A stretch of DNA of 64,000 nucleotides from positions 1-64,000 of the forward strand of contig NZ_QLLC01000020.1 of the NCBI RefSeq assembly GCF_003350205.1, read 5' to 3'. Below the pieces are notes generated by a model. The model searched no databases, was not told where the DNA came from, and was given only the letters and a program-made list of their open reading frames with translations. Both the position numbers and the translations under genes were made by a program. How positions within the stretch are numbered: position 1 is the stretch's first letter; each line of letters begins with the position of its first letter. Below are positions 1-9,223 of this stretch, piece by piece. This stretch comes from Brevundimonas bullata (GTDB lineage: Bacteria; Pseudomonadota; Alphaproteobacteria; Caulobacterales; Caulobacteraceae).

Positions 1-55
1 CGATCGTGCCGATGTTGCAGTGCGGCTTGTTACGTTCGAACTTTTCCTTGGCCAT
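1..55 (-). CDS. tuf: Elongation factor Tu, N-terminal fragment (cut by window edge)
   Basis: Only the first 18 codons are inside the window. They read [18 protein letters not shown], the invariant N-terminus of bacterial EF-Tu, the GTPase that delivers aminoacyl-tRNA to the ribosome. It lies just downstream of tRNA-Tyr and tRNA-Gly on the same strand, the tRNA-tuf arrangement conserved in many bacteria, so co-transcription with the tRNAs is likely. The rest of the gene lies to the left of the window. Confidence 0.93.
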   Translation of the reverse strand, partial: MAKEKFERNKPHCNIGTI

Positions 56-115
56 GGCCAAACTCCTGTGGCCCGGGTCCAAAGCGGAGGGGCGCTTCTG
101 CTCAGTTCAAAAATC

Positions 116-189
116 TGGAGCGGGTAGACGGGATCGAACCGACATCCTCAGCTTGGAAGGCTGCTGCACTACCATTGTGCTATACCCGC
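116..189 (-). tRNA. tRNA-Gly (anticodon TCC)
   Basis: The reverse strand folds into a complete cloverleaf: acceptor GCGGGTA with TACCCGC, a GGTTCGATCC T-arm, anticodon TCC in the loop CTTCCAA, and an encoded CCA end (TGG at 116-118). It lies between tRNA-Tyr and tuf on the same strand. Confidence 0.95.
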
Positions 190-285
190 GCGAAGAATGC
201 GTTGCCCCAACCTCTCGTAAGAGATTGGCGTTTCCGCACCCGATTCCTTTTCTGGGTTTCCGTCCTCTCGGCCTTGAAACGCGCG

Positions 286-369
286 TGGTGGGGGAAGAAG
301 GACTCGAACCTTCGAAGCTTTCGCAGCGGATTTACAGTCCGCCCCCTTTGCCACTCGGGACATTCCCCC
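286..369 (-). tRNA. tRNA-Tyr (anticodon GTA)
   Basis: The reverse strand has acceptor GGGGGAA paired with TTCCCCC, a long class II variable arm, anticodon GTA in CTGTAAA, a GGTTCGAGTCC T-arm and an encoded CCA. The 84-nt length fits tRNA-Tyr. It heads the tRNA-Tyr, tRNA-Gly, tuf transcription block. Confidence 0.95.
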
Positions 370-515
370 AGCGCGCGTTTTCAAAACCGGTCTGGATACG
401 CAACATCACGATCTTTCGATCATTTTGTCGCGAAAGCCTTCGTGTCCGGCGACGCCTGTAATAGAGGAAGCGCCTGACCCGAAGCCCTAGGGCCCAAATC
501 GGAGGCCGTCTTATA

Positions 516-1391
516 GTGTCGTCATTTTCAGAACGCAACGACCGGAAACCCGGTAAAAAGCAGTCTTTCCACAAACGCGTGGAAAGCCGGCCCGAGAAAG
601 GTTGGTCGCCTACGCCAACAGGCCGTTCCGGGGGCGATTCAGCCCCTAAAGCCCCGCGCGGCAAGGCGGAATCGGATAATTTTGTCTGGGGCCGCCATCC
701 CGTTTTGGCCGCCTTGGCCAATCCGGCCCGCCGCGGCATGGGCCGTTTGATGGTCACAGAGGACCGAGCCGCTGAAATCGAACGGGAAAATCTGGCGAAC
801 GGCCACCGAATCGAGGTGATTGATTCGACCGCCCTCGCCCGAATGCTGCCCGCCGGCGCCGTTCACCAGGGCATGGTCTTCAAGGTTCAGCCGCTGGAAG
901 GCGTCTCGCTGGAAGACATCGCCGAAGACGCCAGCGGCGTCATTGTCCTGCTGGATCAGCTGACAGACACCCAGAACGTCGGCGCCATCTTCCGCTCGGC
1001 CCTGGCCTTCGGCGCCAAGGGAATCGTCGTCCAGGACCGGCACTCGCCCGCCCTGGCCGGCGCCCTGGCCAAGGCGGCGGCCGGCGCGACAGAGCGCCTG
1101 CCCTGCGCCCGCGTGACGAATCTGAGTCGCGCACTGGAAAAACTGGCCGATCTGGGCTGGCGCGCCGTCGGTCTGGACGGTTCTGCTGAACAGACTCTGG
1201 AACAGGCGCTTGATTCGCGACCGACCGTTCTGGTCATGGGGTCCGAAGGCGACGGCGTGCGTCGTCTGGTGGCCGAGCACTGCGACATCATGGCCAAGAT
1301 CCCCATGCCCGGCGGATTCGAAAGCCTGAACGTGTCCAACGCGGCGGCTATCGCCCTGTATGAAGTCGCCCGCGCGCAACGCCCGGCTTGA
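516..1391 (+). CDS. rlmB: 23S rRNA (guanosine-2'-O)-methyltransferase RlmB, SpoU family
   Basis: The product (291 aa) is a SpoU/TrmH-type (SPOUT) methyltransferase. All three SpoU motifs are visible: motif 1 NVGAIFRSA, motif 2 VLVMGSEGDGVR and motif 3 MPGGFESLNVSNAAAIALYE, the trefoil-knot SAM site. Family members add a 2'-O-methyl group to a peptidyl-transferase-loop guanosine of 23S rRNA. The first 60 or so residues are basic, Pro/Gly-rich and probably disordered; the substrate-binding domain starts near FVWGRHPVLAAL. The start is GTG at 516. It is divergent from the tRNA-tuf block. Assignment to RlmB rather than another SpoU enzyme rests on the NVGAIFRSA and ESLNVSNAAA context and is likely but not certain. 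Confidence 0.88.
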   Translation: MSSFSERNDRKPGKKQSFHKRVESRPEKGWSPTPTGRSGGDSAPKAPRGKAESDNFVWGRHPVLAALANPARRGMGRLMVTEDRAAEIERENLANGHRIEVIDSTALARMLPAGAVHQGMVFKVQPLEGVSLEDIAEDASGVIVLLDQLTDTQNVGAIFRSALAFGAKGIVVQDRHSPALAGALAKAAAGATERLPCARVTNLSRALEKLADLGWRAVGLDGSAEQTLEQALDSRPTVLVMGSEGDGVRRLVAEHCDIMAKIPMPGGFESLNVSNAAAIALYEVARAQRPA

Positions 1392-1479
1392 TCTATCTCG
1401 CTCCCGCTGGCCTGCGTCGGCGGGAGCGAGTTTGCTGCGACGTCTTGGCGCAGCTTTCCTCGGGGCTTAATGAACCCTG

Positions 1480-2325
1480 ATGGAATTTCTCTCTGACCCC
1501 CACCTCATCAGTCAGGCCACCGCTCTCGGCAAGGTTCTGATGATCGACCTGGTCCTGGCCGGCGACAACGCCGTGGCCGTGGGCCTGGCCGCCGCCGCCC
1601 TGCCCCAGGAACAACGCCGCAAGGCCATCCTGATCGGTCTGGCCGCCGCCGTCGTCATGCGCATCGGTCTGGCCCTGATCACCGTGCAACTGCTGGCCAT
1701 CGTCGGCCTGCTGCTGGCGGGCGGTTTCCTGCTGCTGTGGGTGTGCTGGAAGATGTGGCGCGAATTGCGCGAACAGGCGACCCACGATCAGGCTGAAGCC
1801 GAGGCGGAGATTGAACGCGCCCTGGCCATCGAGCACGGCGGCGGTCCGTCCCCTGAGGAACTGGGCCTGAAGCGCAAGACCTTCGGCGCCGCCCTGCTCC
1901 AGATCATGATCGCCGACCTGACCATGAGCCTGGACAATGTGCTGGCTGTCGCCGGCGCCAGCCACGACCACCCCTGGATCATGGTCTTCGGCCTGATTCT
2001 GTCGATCGCCCTGATGGGTCTGGCCGCCAGCTTCATCGCCAAGCTGCTGAACCGCTATCGCTGGATCGCCTACGTCGGTCTGGTCATCGTTCTGTACGTC
2101 GCCCTGCACATGGTCTGGGACGGCGGACGTTCGGTCATCGTGCGTATGGGCCACGCCGATCAGTTCAACGCCTCGGCCCCCGCCTTCCTCGACATCGGCG
2201 AGGAAGAACAGGCCAAGCACATGAAACACGCCGGCGCGGGCAGCAAGGACGCGACCCCGGCGGGTCTGCCCGGCGCGCGGGAACAGCGAAATCCTCCAGC
2301 GGCGGACGCGGCGCCCGCCCAGTGA
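1480..2325 (+). CDS. TerC family integral membrane protein (YjbE type)
   Basis: The product (281 aa) is a multi-pass inner-membrane protein with the TerC signature: paired acidic motifs in membrane helices, LVLAGDNAVAVGLA near residue 26 and MSLDNVLAVAGASHDH in the second half. TerC/Alx proteins are linked to export of metals such as manganese and to tellurite resistance, but the substrate here cannot be read from sequence. A charged cytoplasmic loop (EAEAEIERALAIEHGG) divides two membrane halves, and the C-terminal tail (from about residue 230) is polar. It is followed by a strong bidirectional terminator shared with convergent metG. Confidence 0.85.
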   Translation: MEFLSDPHLISQATALGKVLMIDLVLAGDNAVAVGLAAAALPQEQRRKAILIGLAAAVVMRIGLALITVQLLAIVGLLLAGGFLLLWVCWKMWRELREQATHDQAEAEAEIERALAIEHGGGPSPEELGLKRKTFGAALLQIMIADLTMSLDNVLAVAGASHDHPWIMVFGLILSIALMGLAASFIAKLLNRYRWIAYVGLVIVLYVALHMVWDGGRSVIVRMGHADQFNASAPAFLDIGEEEQAKHMKHAGAGSKDATPAGLPGAREQRNPPAADAAPAQ

Positions 2326-2334
2326 CCTGATAGC

Positions 2335-2364
2335 AAAAAGGCCCGGAGCGATCCGGGCCTTTTC
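2335..2364. terminator. Bidirectional intrinsic terminator between terC-like gene and metG
   Basis: An AAGGCCCGGA stem pairs with TCCGGGCCTT around a short loop, with A residues on the left and a T-run on the right. It can therefore end transcripts from both converging genes. Confidence 0.88.
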
Positions 2365-2383
2365 TCTATTCAACGCTCAGAGG

Positions 2384-4093
2384 TTACCCCTCGGCGCCGC
2401 CGAAGCGTTCGGTCCATTCGGCGACCTGGGCGTCCTCGATCTTGGCGAACAGGACGGCGGGCGCGGCGACCATCTGACCGGCGGGGACCAGGGTCAGCAG
2501 GTCGGCGTCGGCGTTCGGCCACGACAGGTCGGTCGCGCCGACCGTCGCGCCGATGCGCTCGGCGCTGCCCGGCATGAAGGGGACGGTGATGCGGGCGAAA
2601 AGGGCGACCAAGGACAGGCCGGTGCGGACCACCACGGCGGCGCGGTCGCGGTCGGTCTTCAGCGCCGTCCAGGGGGCGGCTTCCTGAAGATACTCGTTGC
2701 CCATGACCCAGAGGGCGCGCGCGGCTTGGGCCGCCTTGCGGAACTCCATGGCCTCGAACTCGGCGGTCAGGGTTTCCAGACCGGCCTTGATGTCCGCCGC
2801 CAGCTTGGCTTCCAGCGGGCCGGCTTCGCCGCCCTCGGGCACGACGCCGTCGAACTTGGATTCCGTGAACTTGACGATGCGGTTGACGAAGTTGCCCAGG
2901 ACATCGGCCAGGTCCTTGTTCGTCGTCGCCTGGAACTGCTCCCAGGTGAAGGCCGCGTCAGAGTGCTCCGGGCCATAGGCGGTCAGGTGCCAGCGCCAGT
3001 AGTCGGCGGGCAGCAGTTCCAGCGCCTGATCCATGAAGACGCCCCGGCCCATGCTGGTCGAGAACTTGCCGCCGTACCAGTTCAGCCAGTTGAAGGCCTT
3101 CAGCTGATCGACCGTCTTCCACGGCTCGCCCGAGCCCAGGATGGTGGCGGGGAAGCTGACAGTGTGGAAGGCCACGTTGTCCTTGCCCATGAACTGGACG
3201 TAGCGGACATCGTCGGCGCCTTCATCCAGACGCCACCACGAGCGCCAGTCGCCGCCCGTCGCTTCCGCCCACTCCTCGGTCGCGCCGATGTATTCGATGG
3301 GGGCGTCGAACCAGACGTAGAAGACCTTGCCCTCCATGCCCGGACGCGGGCCGCCGTCGGGACCGACGACCGGCACGCCCCATTTCAGGTCGCGGGTGAT
3401 GCCGCGGTCGATCAGGCCTTCGTCCAGATGTTTGTAGGCGATGGAGCGGGCCAGCGGCTGCCAGCCTTCCGAGCGGGCGTCGACCCAGGCACGGACTTCG
3501 TCAGCCACCTTGGTCTGCAGCAGATAGAGGTGACGGGTGTCGCGGACCTCAAGATTACGGCTGCCTGAAACCGCTGAATAGGGGTTGATCAGGTCGGTCG
3601 GGTCCAGCAGGCGGCCGCAGTTGTCGCACTGGTCCCCGCGCGCCTTTTCGTAGGCGCAGTGCGGGCAGGTCCCCTCGACATAGCGGTCGGGCAGGAAGCG
3701 GGCGTCGTCGATCGAATAGATCATCCGGTCGACGCGCTCCTCGATCAGGCCGCGCTGTTCCAGCACCTTGGCGAAGTGCTGGGTCAGGCGGGTGTTCGGG
3801 GCGTTGGAGCTGCGGCCGAAAACGTCGAAGGACAGGCTGAAGGCCTCGCCGGCCTTCTTCTGGACCTGATGCTGCTCGTCGCAATAGGTGCGGACATCCT
3901 GGCCGGCGGCGGCGGCGGCCAGCTCGGCCGGGGTGCCGTGCTCATCGGTGGCGCAGACATAGAGGACGTCATGGCCGCGCCCGCGCATGAAGCGCGCCCA
4001 GACATCGGCGGGCAACATGGACCCGGCCAGATTCCCAAGGTGCTTGATGCCGTTGATGTAGGGCAGCGCCGAGGTGATGAGGATGCGGGCCAT
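2384..4093 (-). CDS. metG: Methionyl-tRNA synthetase
   Basis: The product (569 aa) charges tRNA-Met. Class I features are clear: N-terminal [17 protein letters not shown] containing the HIGH-like motif HLGN, the zinc-knuckle region [18 protein letters not shown] near residue 145, and the KMSKS-equivalent KFSTS in [13 protein letters not shown]. An anticodon-binding helical domain follows and there is no C-terminal tRNA-binding extension, so this is a short-form MetRS. The gene is convergent with the terC-like gene and lies 73 bp downstream of the MATE exporter gene. The ATG start sits directly before the conserved [11 protein letters not shown] sequence. Confidence 0.96.
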   Translation of the reverse strand: MARILITSALPYINGIKHLGNLAGSMLPADVWARFMRGRGHDVLYVCATDEHGTPAELAAAAAGQDVRTYCDEQHQVQKKAGEAFSLSFDVFGRSSNAPNTRLTQHFAKVLEQRGLIEERVDRMIYSIDDARFLPDRYVEGTCPHCAYEKARGDQCDNCGRLLDPTDLINPYSAVSGSRNLEVRDTRHLYLLQTKVADEVRAWVDARSEGWQPLARSIAYKHLDEGLIDRGITRDLKWGVPVVGPDGGPRPGMEGKVFYVWFDAPIEYIGATEEWAEATGGDWRSWWRLDEGADDVRYVQFMGKDNVAFHTVSFPATILGSGEPWKTVDQLKAFNWLNWYGGKFSTSMGRGVFMDQALELLPADYWRWHLTAYGPEHSDAAFTWEQFQATTNKDLADVLGNFVNRIVKFTESKFDGVVPEGGEAGPLEAKLAADIKAGLETLTAEFEAMEFRKAAQAARALWVMGNEYLQEAAPWTALKTDRDRAAVVVRTGLSLVALFARITVPFMPGSAERIGATVGATDLSWPNADADLLTLVPAGQMVAAPAVLFAKIEDAQVAEWTERFGGAEG

Positions 4094-4166
4094 GGTCGTC
4101 CAGTCTGCGGGAGGAAGCAGACGGATATAGAGGGCGAAACCCGAGGCGTCACCCCGCCGTCACGCC

Positions 4167-5513
4167 TCAGGCCGGCAACCGCTTCGCTATCCGCACGAAC
4201 CGGCCGATCAGCAGCGCGCCGGAGATCAGGCTGGCCACGATGACCGACCAGACCAGACCGTCGACGCCGATCCGGTGGGCCAGCCACCAGCCCAGCGGGA
4301 TCATGATGATGCCGTAGGACAGAAGGTGCATCAGCGTCGGCCAGACCACGTCGCCCGACGCGCGGTTGGCCTGGGCAGCGACGACCTGCTGGGCGTCGGC
4401 GACGAAGAAGAGGGTCGCCAGCACCAGGGCCGGGGCTGCGATGGCCAGGATGGCCGGGTCGGTCGTATAGGCGCTGACCACCAGGGGCGCGGTCAGCCAC
4501 AGGCCGATGGCGATGATGAAGGCCAGGACCGTGACCACGCCGATGCCGGCCAGGCCCCCGCGCATGACGCCGTCCCGGTCGCGCGCCCCGTAACTGCGGC
4601 CCACCAGGACCGCCGTCGCCGAGCCCAGGCCCATGGGCACCATGAAGACGATGGCGGAGACGTTGATGACCACGGCCCAGCTGGCGGTCTCGGCGGCGCC
4701 CAGCTGGCCGGCGAAAACGGTCATGGCGGCGAAGGCGCCGACCTCGATGAAGTTGGACGAACCGGCGCCGACGCCGACCTTGACCTGCTCGCGCTCGACC
4801 GCCTTGTCGCGCTTGGGCTTGCTGAAGACGCCCAGAGCCCTCGCCTCGGGCAGGCGCAGGATGAAGATGACGAGGAAGATCGCCAGCGCGGTGCGCGCGC
4901 CGAAGGTGGCCCAGGCCGAGGCGACCGCGCCGTCGACGCCCAGCCCCAGAAGGTCTGGCACCAGCATCAGATTCAGACCCAGGTTGACGGCGTTGGCGAC
5001 CCACATGGCCACCATCCCCGCCTTGGGCCGATGCAGCCCCTCGAGGAAGAACTGGGCCGCGACCGAGATCAGATAGGCCGGCATCGAAAGCGCGAAGACC
5101 ATCAGGGCGGGCGAAGCGCCCTCGCCCAGTCCGTCTTCCAGACCCATGTGCTGCAGCCCGAACGGCCCCAGCAGCATCAGGGCGAACATGGAGACGAAGC
5201 CGATCTGCAACGCATAGACCATGCCCCGGCGCAGCACGGCGCCGACCTCGTCCTTGCGGCCCTCGCCCAGCAGGCGGGCGGTCATGACCTGTACGCCCAT
5301 CATCAGGCCGACCGCCGTGGTCAGGACGACCGACGACGGCGCCCAGGCCAGGGAGTGATAGGCCAGTTCGCGGCTGGCGTAGTGGCCGACGACGATGGCG
5401 TCGGTCAGGCCCATGGTCATGATGCCCAGACGCGCCAGCACGACCGGCCAGGCCAGCTTCAGCAGCTCGGACAGGGTCTCGCGGGTCTTGAAGCTGAACA
5501 GGGCGTTGGTCAT
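4167..5513 (-). CDS. MATE family multidrug efflux transporter (NorM-like)
   Basis: The product (448 aa) is a polytopic inner-membrane protein with about twelve hydrophobic segments in two homologous halves. The N-terminus (LLKLAWPVVLARLGIMTMGLTD) and the repeated GxxxG-rich helices match MATE antiporters, which use a sodium or proton gradient to export cationic drugs. The substrate cannot be inferred. It shares the strand with metG downstream and DUF1489 upstream, with short gaps, so loose co-transcription is possible. Confidence 0.88.
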   Translation of the reverse strand: MTNALFSFKTRETLSELLKLAWPVVLARLGIMTMGLTDAIVVGHYASRELAYHSLAWAPSSVVLTTAVGLMMGVQVMTARLLGEGRKDEVGAVLRRGMVYALQIGFVSMFALMLLGPFGLQHMGLEDGLGEGASPALMVFALSMPAYLISVAAQFFLEGLHRPKAGMVAMWVANAVNLGLNLMLVPDLLGLGVDGAVASAWATFGARTALAIFLVIFILRLPEARALGVFSKPKRDKAVEREQVKVGVGAGSSNFIEVGAFAAMTVFAGQLGAAETASWAVVINVSAIVFMVPMGLGSATAVLVGRSYGARDRDGVMRGGLAGIGVVTVLAFIIAIGLWLTAPLVVSAYTTDPAILAIAAPALVLATLFFVADAQQVVAAQANRASGDVVWPTLMHLLSYGIIMIPLGWWLAHRIGVDGLVWSVIVASLISGALLIGRFVRIAKRLPA

Positions 5514-5578
5514 GGGAGCCGGGACAGGCCACGGCGGCGGCCAAAGGTCAATACTCGCGACCTAAAGCCACGAAAGGG

Positions 5579-5977
5579 TCACCAAGCGCCGAGTTCGCGC
5601 AGCTCCCGCGCCAGATCGTCCGGCAGGTCCGTCGCCTCGGCCACGGACAGGTCCGGCGGCACGTCCTTGGGCTCCAGATAACGCCAGCCCTGAAACGGCC
5701 GCCGGGCCAGGGGCGCGGTGCGGATGACCTGACTGTCCAGCTTGATCTCGCAGCGGCTGGCCTTGCCCTCGCCGACCGTGGTGATGTCGAGGATGCGCTG
5801 ACGGCAGGTCACAGAGCCCTTCATGACCCAGTAGAGCGAACCGCCGTCCTCGATCTCGACGGCGCGCTTGGGCGTCATGCGGGTGTGGACGATGCGCCAG
5901 TCGGAACGGGCCGCGTTCGCCTCCAGCGTCTCGACCTCGGACACGCCGACGCAGAGTTTGATCATGTGAAGGGGCAT
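5579..5977 (-). CDS. DUF1489 family protein
   Basis: The product (132 aa) is a small soluble protein with the alphaproteobacterial DUF1489 pattern: N-terminal MPLHMIKLCVGV, a central TRMTPKRAVEIEDGGSLYWV and a late RPFQGWRYLEPKD. No catalytic residues or membrane segments are visible and the function of the family is unknown. It lies upstream of the MATE gene on the same strand. The ATG at 5977 matches the usual family start. Confidence 0.82.
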   Translation of the reverse strand: MPLHMIKLCVGVSEVETLEANAARSDWRIVHTRMTPKRAVEIEDGGSLYWVMKGSVTCRQRILDITTVGEGKASRCEIKLDSQVIRTAPLARRPFQGWRYLEPKDVPPDLSVAEATDLPDDLARELRELGAW

Positions 5978-6022
5978 GGGGGTGCAGATAGTCTCTTGGC
6001 GGGATTGGCGAAACCACCTCTT

Positions 6023-6143
6023 CCGTCATCCCGGGGCCGCGCAGCGGACCCAGGTCCCAGACGGCGGCTCTGATCCAGCCCTGCCCGTGTTTGAAGCCGA
6101 TGTCTGGGTCCCGGATCGGCCTGACGGCCGTCCGGGATGACGG
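6023..6143. repeat. Inverted-repeat element, GTCATCCCGG family
   Basis: The left end CCGTCATCCCGG (6023-6034) is the reverse complement of the right end CCGGGATGACGG (6132-6143), with further complementarity inside (GGGTCC/GGACCC). No coding frame fits. A second element with the same ends occurs at 25954-26057 and a variant at 33251-33367. Confidence 0.75.
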
Positions 6144-6148
6144 CGGGG

Positions 6149-8131
6149 TTAGTCGGCCTTCACCACGGCCAGAACCGCGCCGTCCACGACCTGATCGCCG
6201 ACGGCGACGTTGAACTCGGCCACCACGCCGTCGAAGGGCGCGGTCAGGGCGTGCTCCATCTTCATGGCCTCCAGCACCACGACGGGCTGGCCCTTGGTCA
6301 CGACGTCGCCGGCCTTGGCGGGCGCGGCCACGATCTTGCCGGGCATGGGGGCGCGCAGGCCGCCGTCGGAGGTGGAGCCGCCAGCAGCAGCTGTCAGACG
6401 AGGAAGGAACTCGAATACATCGCCTTCCTCAAAGACCACGACGCGGCCGTCGCCCGTTTCAGCCATCGCGACCTGTTCACCGTTGATGAAGACAAAAGCA
6501 GGCGAGCCCAGCGCCTGGAAAGTTCCATCGTCGGTGCGAAGATCAAAGGTGGAATGACGCGCCGCGCCACCGTGAACGCCGAGCAACTCACCCTGCACAC
6601 GCTCGCCGTCGTGATAGAGCGTAACCCCAGTCTTGGCTGAGGCGTTCATACGGAACGCGAACAGGCCGTCGTTCCAAGGCGGAGCTGCATTGTTGTAATC
6701 GAAGACGGCTTCGTCAGCGCGGATTCCGACTGCGGCAAGTGCAGCCGCGATACTTAGCGAAGAAGGCTTCGCAGCGATCAGCAACGCCTCCTCCGCCCCA
6801 ATGAAGCCCGTGTCCACGTCGCCCTCGACAAAGCGCGGGTGGTCCAGGCAGCGGGCCAGGAAGCCGGCGTTGGTGCGGACGGGCCAGACCTCGACCTCGC
6901 GGCAGGCGTCGGCCAGGCGGGCGGCGGCGGCTTCGCGGCTGTCGGCGTGGACGATCAGCTTGGCGATCATCGGGTCGTAGAACTGGCTGACCTCGCCGCC
7001 CTGCTCCACGCCGGTGTCGACACGAATGTCGTCCGGCATGACGAAGTGATCCAGCCGCCCGATGGACGGCAGGAAGCCGTGGGCCGGGTCCTCGGCATAG
7101 AGACGGGCCTCCATGGCCCAGCCCTTCATCGGGATGTCGGCCTGGGCCAGCGGGATGGGTTCGCCCGACGCGACGCGCAGCTGCCATTCGACCAGATCGA
7201 CGCCGGTGATGGATTCCGTGACCGGGTGCTCGACCTGCAGCCGGGTGTTCATTTCCATGAACCAGATGCGGTCGGCCTTCAGCCCGTCAGAGGCGTCGGC
7301 GATGAACTCGATGGTGCCTGCGCCCTGGTAGTTCACGGCCTTGGCGGCGCGGACGGCGGCGGCAGTGACGGCGTCGCGGGTGGCCTGATCCATGCCCGGC
7401 GCAGGCGCCTCTTCGATCACCTTCTGGTGGCGACGTTGCAACGAGCAGTCGCGCTCATGCAGGTGGACGACATTGCCGTGGCTGTCGCCGAAGACCTGCA
7501 CCTCGATGTGGCGCGGGCGGGTGATGTAGCTCTCGATCAGGACGCGCGGATCGCCGAACGACGACTGGCCCTCGCGCTGGGCCGAAGCCAGACCATCGGC
7601 GAAGTCCTCGGCGCGGTCGACCTTCTTCATGCCCTTACCGCCGCCGCCGGCGACCGCCTTGATCAGGACGGGATAGCCGATGCGCGCCGCCTCGGCCGTC
7701 AGGGTTTCGACCGACTGGTCCTCGCCCTGATAGCCGGGGGTGACGGGCACGCCGGCCTCGATCATCAGCTTCTTGGCCGCGTCCTTCAGGCCCATGGCGC
7801 GGATCGAGGACGGCTGCGGGCCGATCCAGACGATGCCGGCCGCCATCACCGCCTCGGCGAAGTCGGCGTTCTCGGACAGGAAGCCGTAGCCGGGGTGGAT
7901 GGCCTCCGCCCCCGTCGCCTTGGCCGCCGCCAGCACCTTGGCCGCATCCAGATAGGATTCGCGCGCCGCCGCCGGGCCGATCAGCACCGCATCGTCCGCT
8001 TCGCGAACGTGCAGCGCCTGAGCGTCGGCCTCGGAATAGACGGCGATGGTGCGCAGGCCCATGCGGCGGGCGGTGCGGAAGACGCGGCAGGCGATCTCGC
8101 CGCGATTGGCGACCAGGACGGACTTGAACAT
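6149..8131 (-). CDS. liuD: Methylcrotonyl-CoA carboxylase, biotin-containing alpha subunit
   Basis: The product (660 aa) is a biotin-dependent acyl-CoA carboxylase alpha chain. The order is a biotin-carboxylase domain (about residues 1-445; glycine-rich ATP loop KAVAGGGGKGMKKV, active-site region FMEMNTRLQVEHPVTE), a linker domain, and a C-terminal biotin carrier domain with EAMKMEH, the biotinylated lysine being about residue 624. It carboxylates biotin for transfer to 3-methylcrotonyl-CoA in leucine breakdown. The neighbouring hydratase and carboxyltransferase point to methylcrotonyl-CoA rather than propionyl- or acetyl-CoA. The upstream gap to the hydratase holds a repeat, so transcription with it is plausible but interrupted. 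Confidence 0.88.
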   Translation of the reverse strand: MFKSVLVANRGEIACRVFRTARRMGLRTIAVYSEADAQALHVREADDAVLIGPAAARESYLDAAKVLAAAKATGAEAIHPGYGFLSENADFAEAVMAAGIVWIGPQPSSIRAMGLKDAAKKLMIEAGVPVTPGYQGEDQSVETLTAEAARIGYPVLIKAVAGGGGKGMKKVDRAEDFADGLASAQREGQSSFGDPRVLIESYITRPRHIEVQVFGDSHGNVVHLHERDCSLQRRHQKVIEEAPAPGMDQATRDAVTAAAVRAAKAVNYQGAGTIEFIADASDGLKADRIWFMEMNTRLQVEHPVTESITGVDLVEWQLRVASGEPIPLAQADIPMKGWAMEARLYAEDPAHGFLPSIGRLDHFVMPDDIRVDTGVEQGGEVSQFYDPMIAKLIVHADSREAAAARLADACREVEVWPVRTNAGFLARCLDHPRFVEGDVDTGFIGAEEALLIAAKPSSLSIAAALAAVGIRADEAVFDYNNAAPPWNDGLFAFRMNASAKTGVTLYHDGERVQGELLGVHGGAARHSTFDLRTDDGTFQALGSPAFVFINGEQVAMAETGDGRVVVFEEGDVFEFLPRLTAAAGGSTSDGGLRAPMPGKIVAAPAKAGDVVTKGQPVVVLEAMKMEHALTAPFDGVVAEFNVAVGDQVVDGAVLAVVKAD

Positions 8132-8179
8132 GGCGGTCTTGAACTCTGCCTCTGCAAATGGGCGCCCTGCTCCACCTTG

Positions 8180-8314
8180 CTCCTCCCTGTTCGCAAAGCG
8201 AATGGGGAGGTGGCGCGGCGCCGAAGGCGACGTGACGGAGGGGGCGACTCCACGGCTGACGTTTACGTCGCCCCCTCCACCACTTCGTGGTCCCCCTCCC
8301 CACGCGTGGGGAGG
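8180..8314. repeat. Palindromic intergenic repeat between liuC and liuD
   Basis: The stretch holds imperfect inverted units (CCTCCC...GGGGAGG at both ends, with GGAGGGGGCGAC facing GTCGCCCCCTCC in the middle) and could fold as a large hairpin. It fills most of the 190-bp gap and has no coding frame of its own. Confidence 0.65.
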
Positions 8315-8323
8315 AAAGAAGTC

Positions 8324-9223
8324 TTATTGCGCCCAGCTGGGGGCGCGTTTGTCGAGGAAGGCGCGGACGCCTTCCTGTCCTTCTTCCGAGACGCGAGCGC
8401 GAGCAATGCGCTTGGCGGTCTCTTCCAGCAGGCGATGGTCGATCGTTTCGCCCGCCAGGTCGTTCACCAGACGCTTGGCCTCGCCCATGGCGCCGGGCGC
8501 GCAGGTCGTCAGGCTGTCGGTCAGCATGGAGATGAACTCATCTACCGAACCTTCTGGCAGGACCAGATCGATCAGACCGGCATGGGCGGCGTAGTCGGCG
8601 TCGAAGGTGTTGGCGGTCAGGAACAGCTGGCGAGCGCGACGGGCGCCGACGGCTTCGATGACATAGGGAGCGATGGTCGCGGGAATCAGGCCCAGCTTGA
8701 CCTCAGAGAAGGCGAAGCGCGCGCCCTCGACCGCCACGGCCATGTCGCAGGCGGCGACGATGCCCGCCCCGCCGCCCATGGCCGAGCCCTCGACCAGGGC
8801 CACCGTCAAGGCCGGCACATCGTGCAGGGCCTTGAGCATTTTCGCCAGACCCACGGCGTCGTCGCGGTTGTCGCTCTCGGACCAGCCGGCGGCGTCGGCC
8901 ATCCAGTTCAGGTCAGCGCCCGCGCTGAAGGTGCCGCCCGCGCCGCGGATGAAGACCACGCGCACCCGGTCCGCGCCGTGCAGGGTCTCGAACGCTTCAT
9001 AGAGGGCGGCGATGGTGGCGGCGTCGAAGGCGTTCTTCTTCGCCGGACGGTTGATCGTCACGAAGACCACGCCCGACGGCAGGGCGTCGATCTTGACCAG
9101 CTCATTGTCCGCGTCCGGCGCCGGATCGGCGACGAAGGGATGGGCGATGGCGTTCATCTCGGCGGCCTCGGCGTCGGTGATGTCGAGGGCATTCAGGTCT
9201 TCTTCGGTAGGTTGGTCAGTCAT
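8324..9223 (-). CDS. liuC: Methylglutaconyl-CoA hydratase / enoyl-CoA hydratase family protein
   Basis: The product (299 aa) is a crotonase-fold enzyme. Visible features are VVFVTINRPAKKNAFD, the first oxyanion segment GAGGTFSAGADLNWM, and GSAMGGGAGIVAACDMAVA with the second oxyanion and acid/base region. Placed between methylcrotonyl-CoA carboxylase genes, it probably hydrates 3-methylglutaconyl-CoA to HMG-CoA in leucine degradation. The start at 9223 is chosen because AAGGAG lies a few bases upstream. The N-terminus is about 45 residues longer than typical crotonases and acidic. The reading frame stays open upstream into a DUF559 frame with no stop. Confidence 0.85.
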   Translation of the reverse strand: MTDQPTEEDLNALDITDAEAAEMNAIAHPFVADPAPDADNELVKIDALPSGVVFVTINRPAKKNAFDAATIAALYEAFETLHGADRVRVVFIRGAGGTFSAGADLNWMADAAGWSESDNRDDAVGLAKMLKALHDVPALTVALVEGSAMGGGAGIVAACDMAVAVEGARFAFSEVKLGLIPATIAPYVIEAVGARRARQLFLTANTFDADYAAHAGLIDLVLPEGSVDEFISMLTDSLTTCAPGAMGEAKRLVNDLAGETIDHRLLEETAKRIARARVSEEGQEGVRAFLDKRAPSWAQ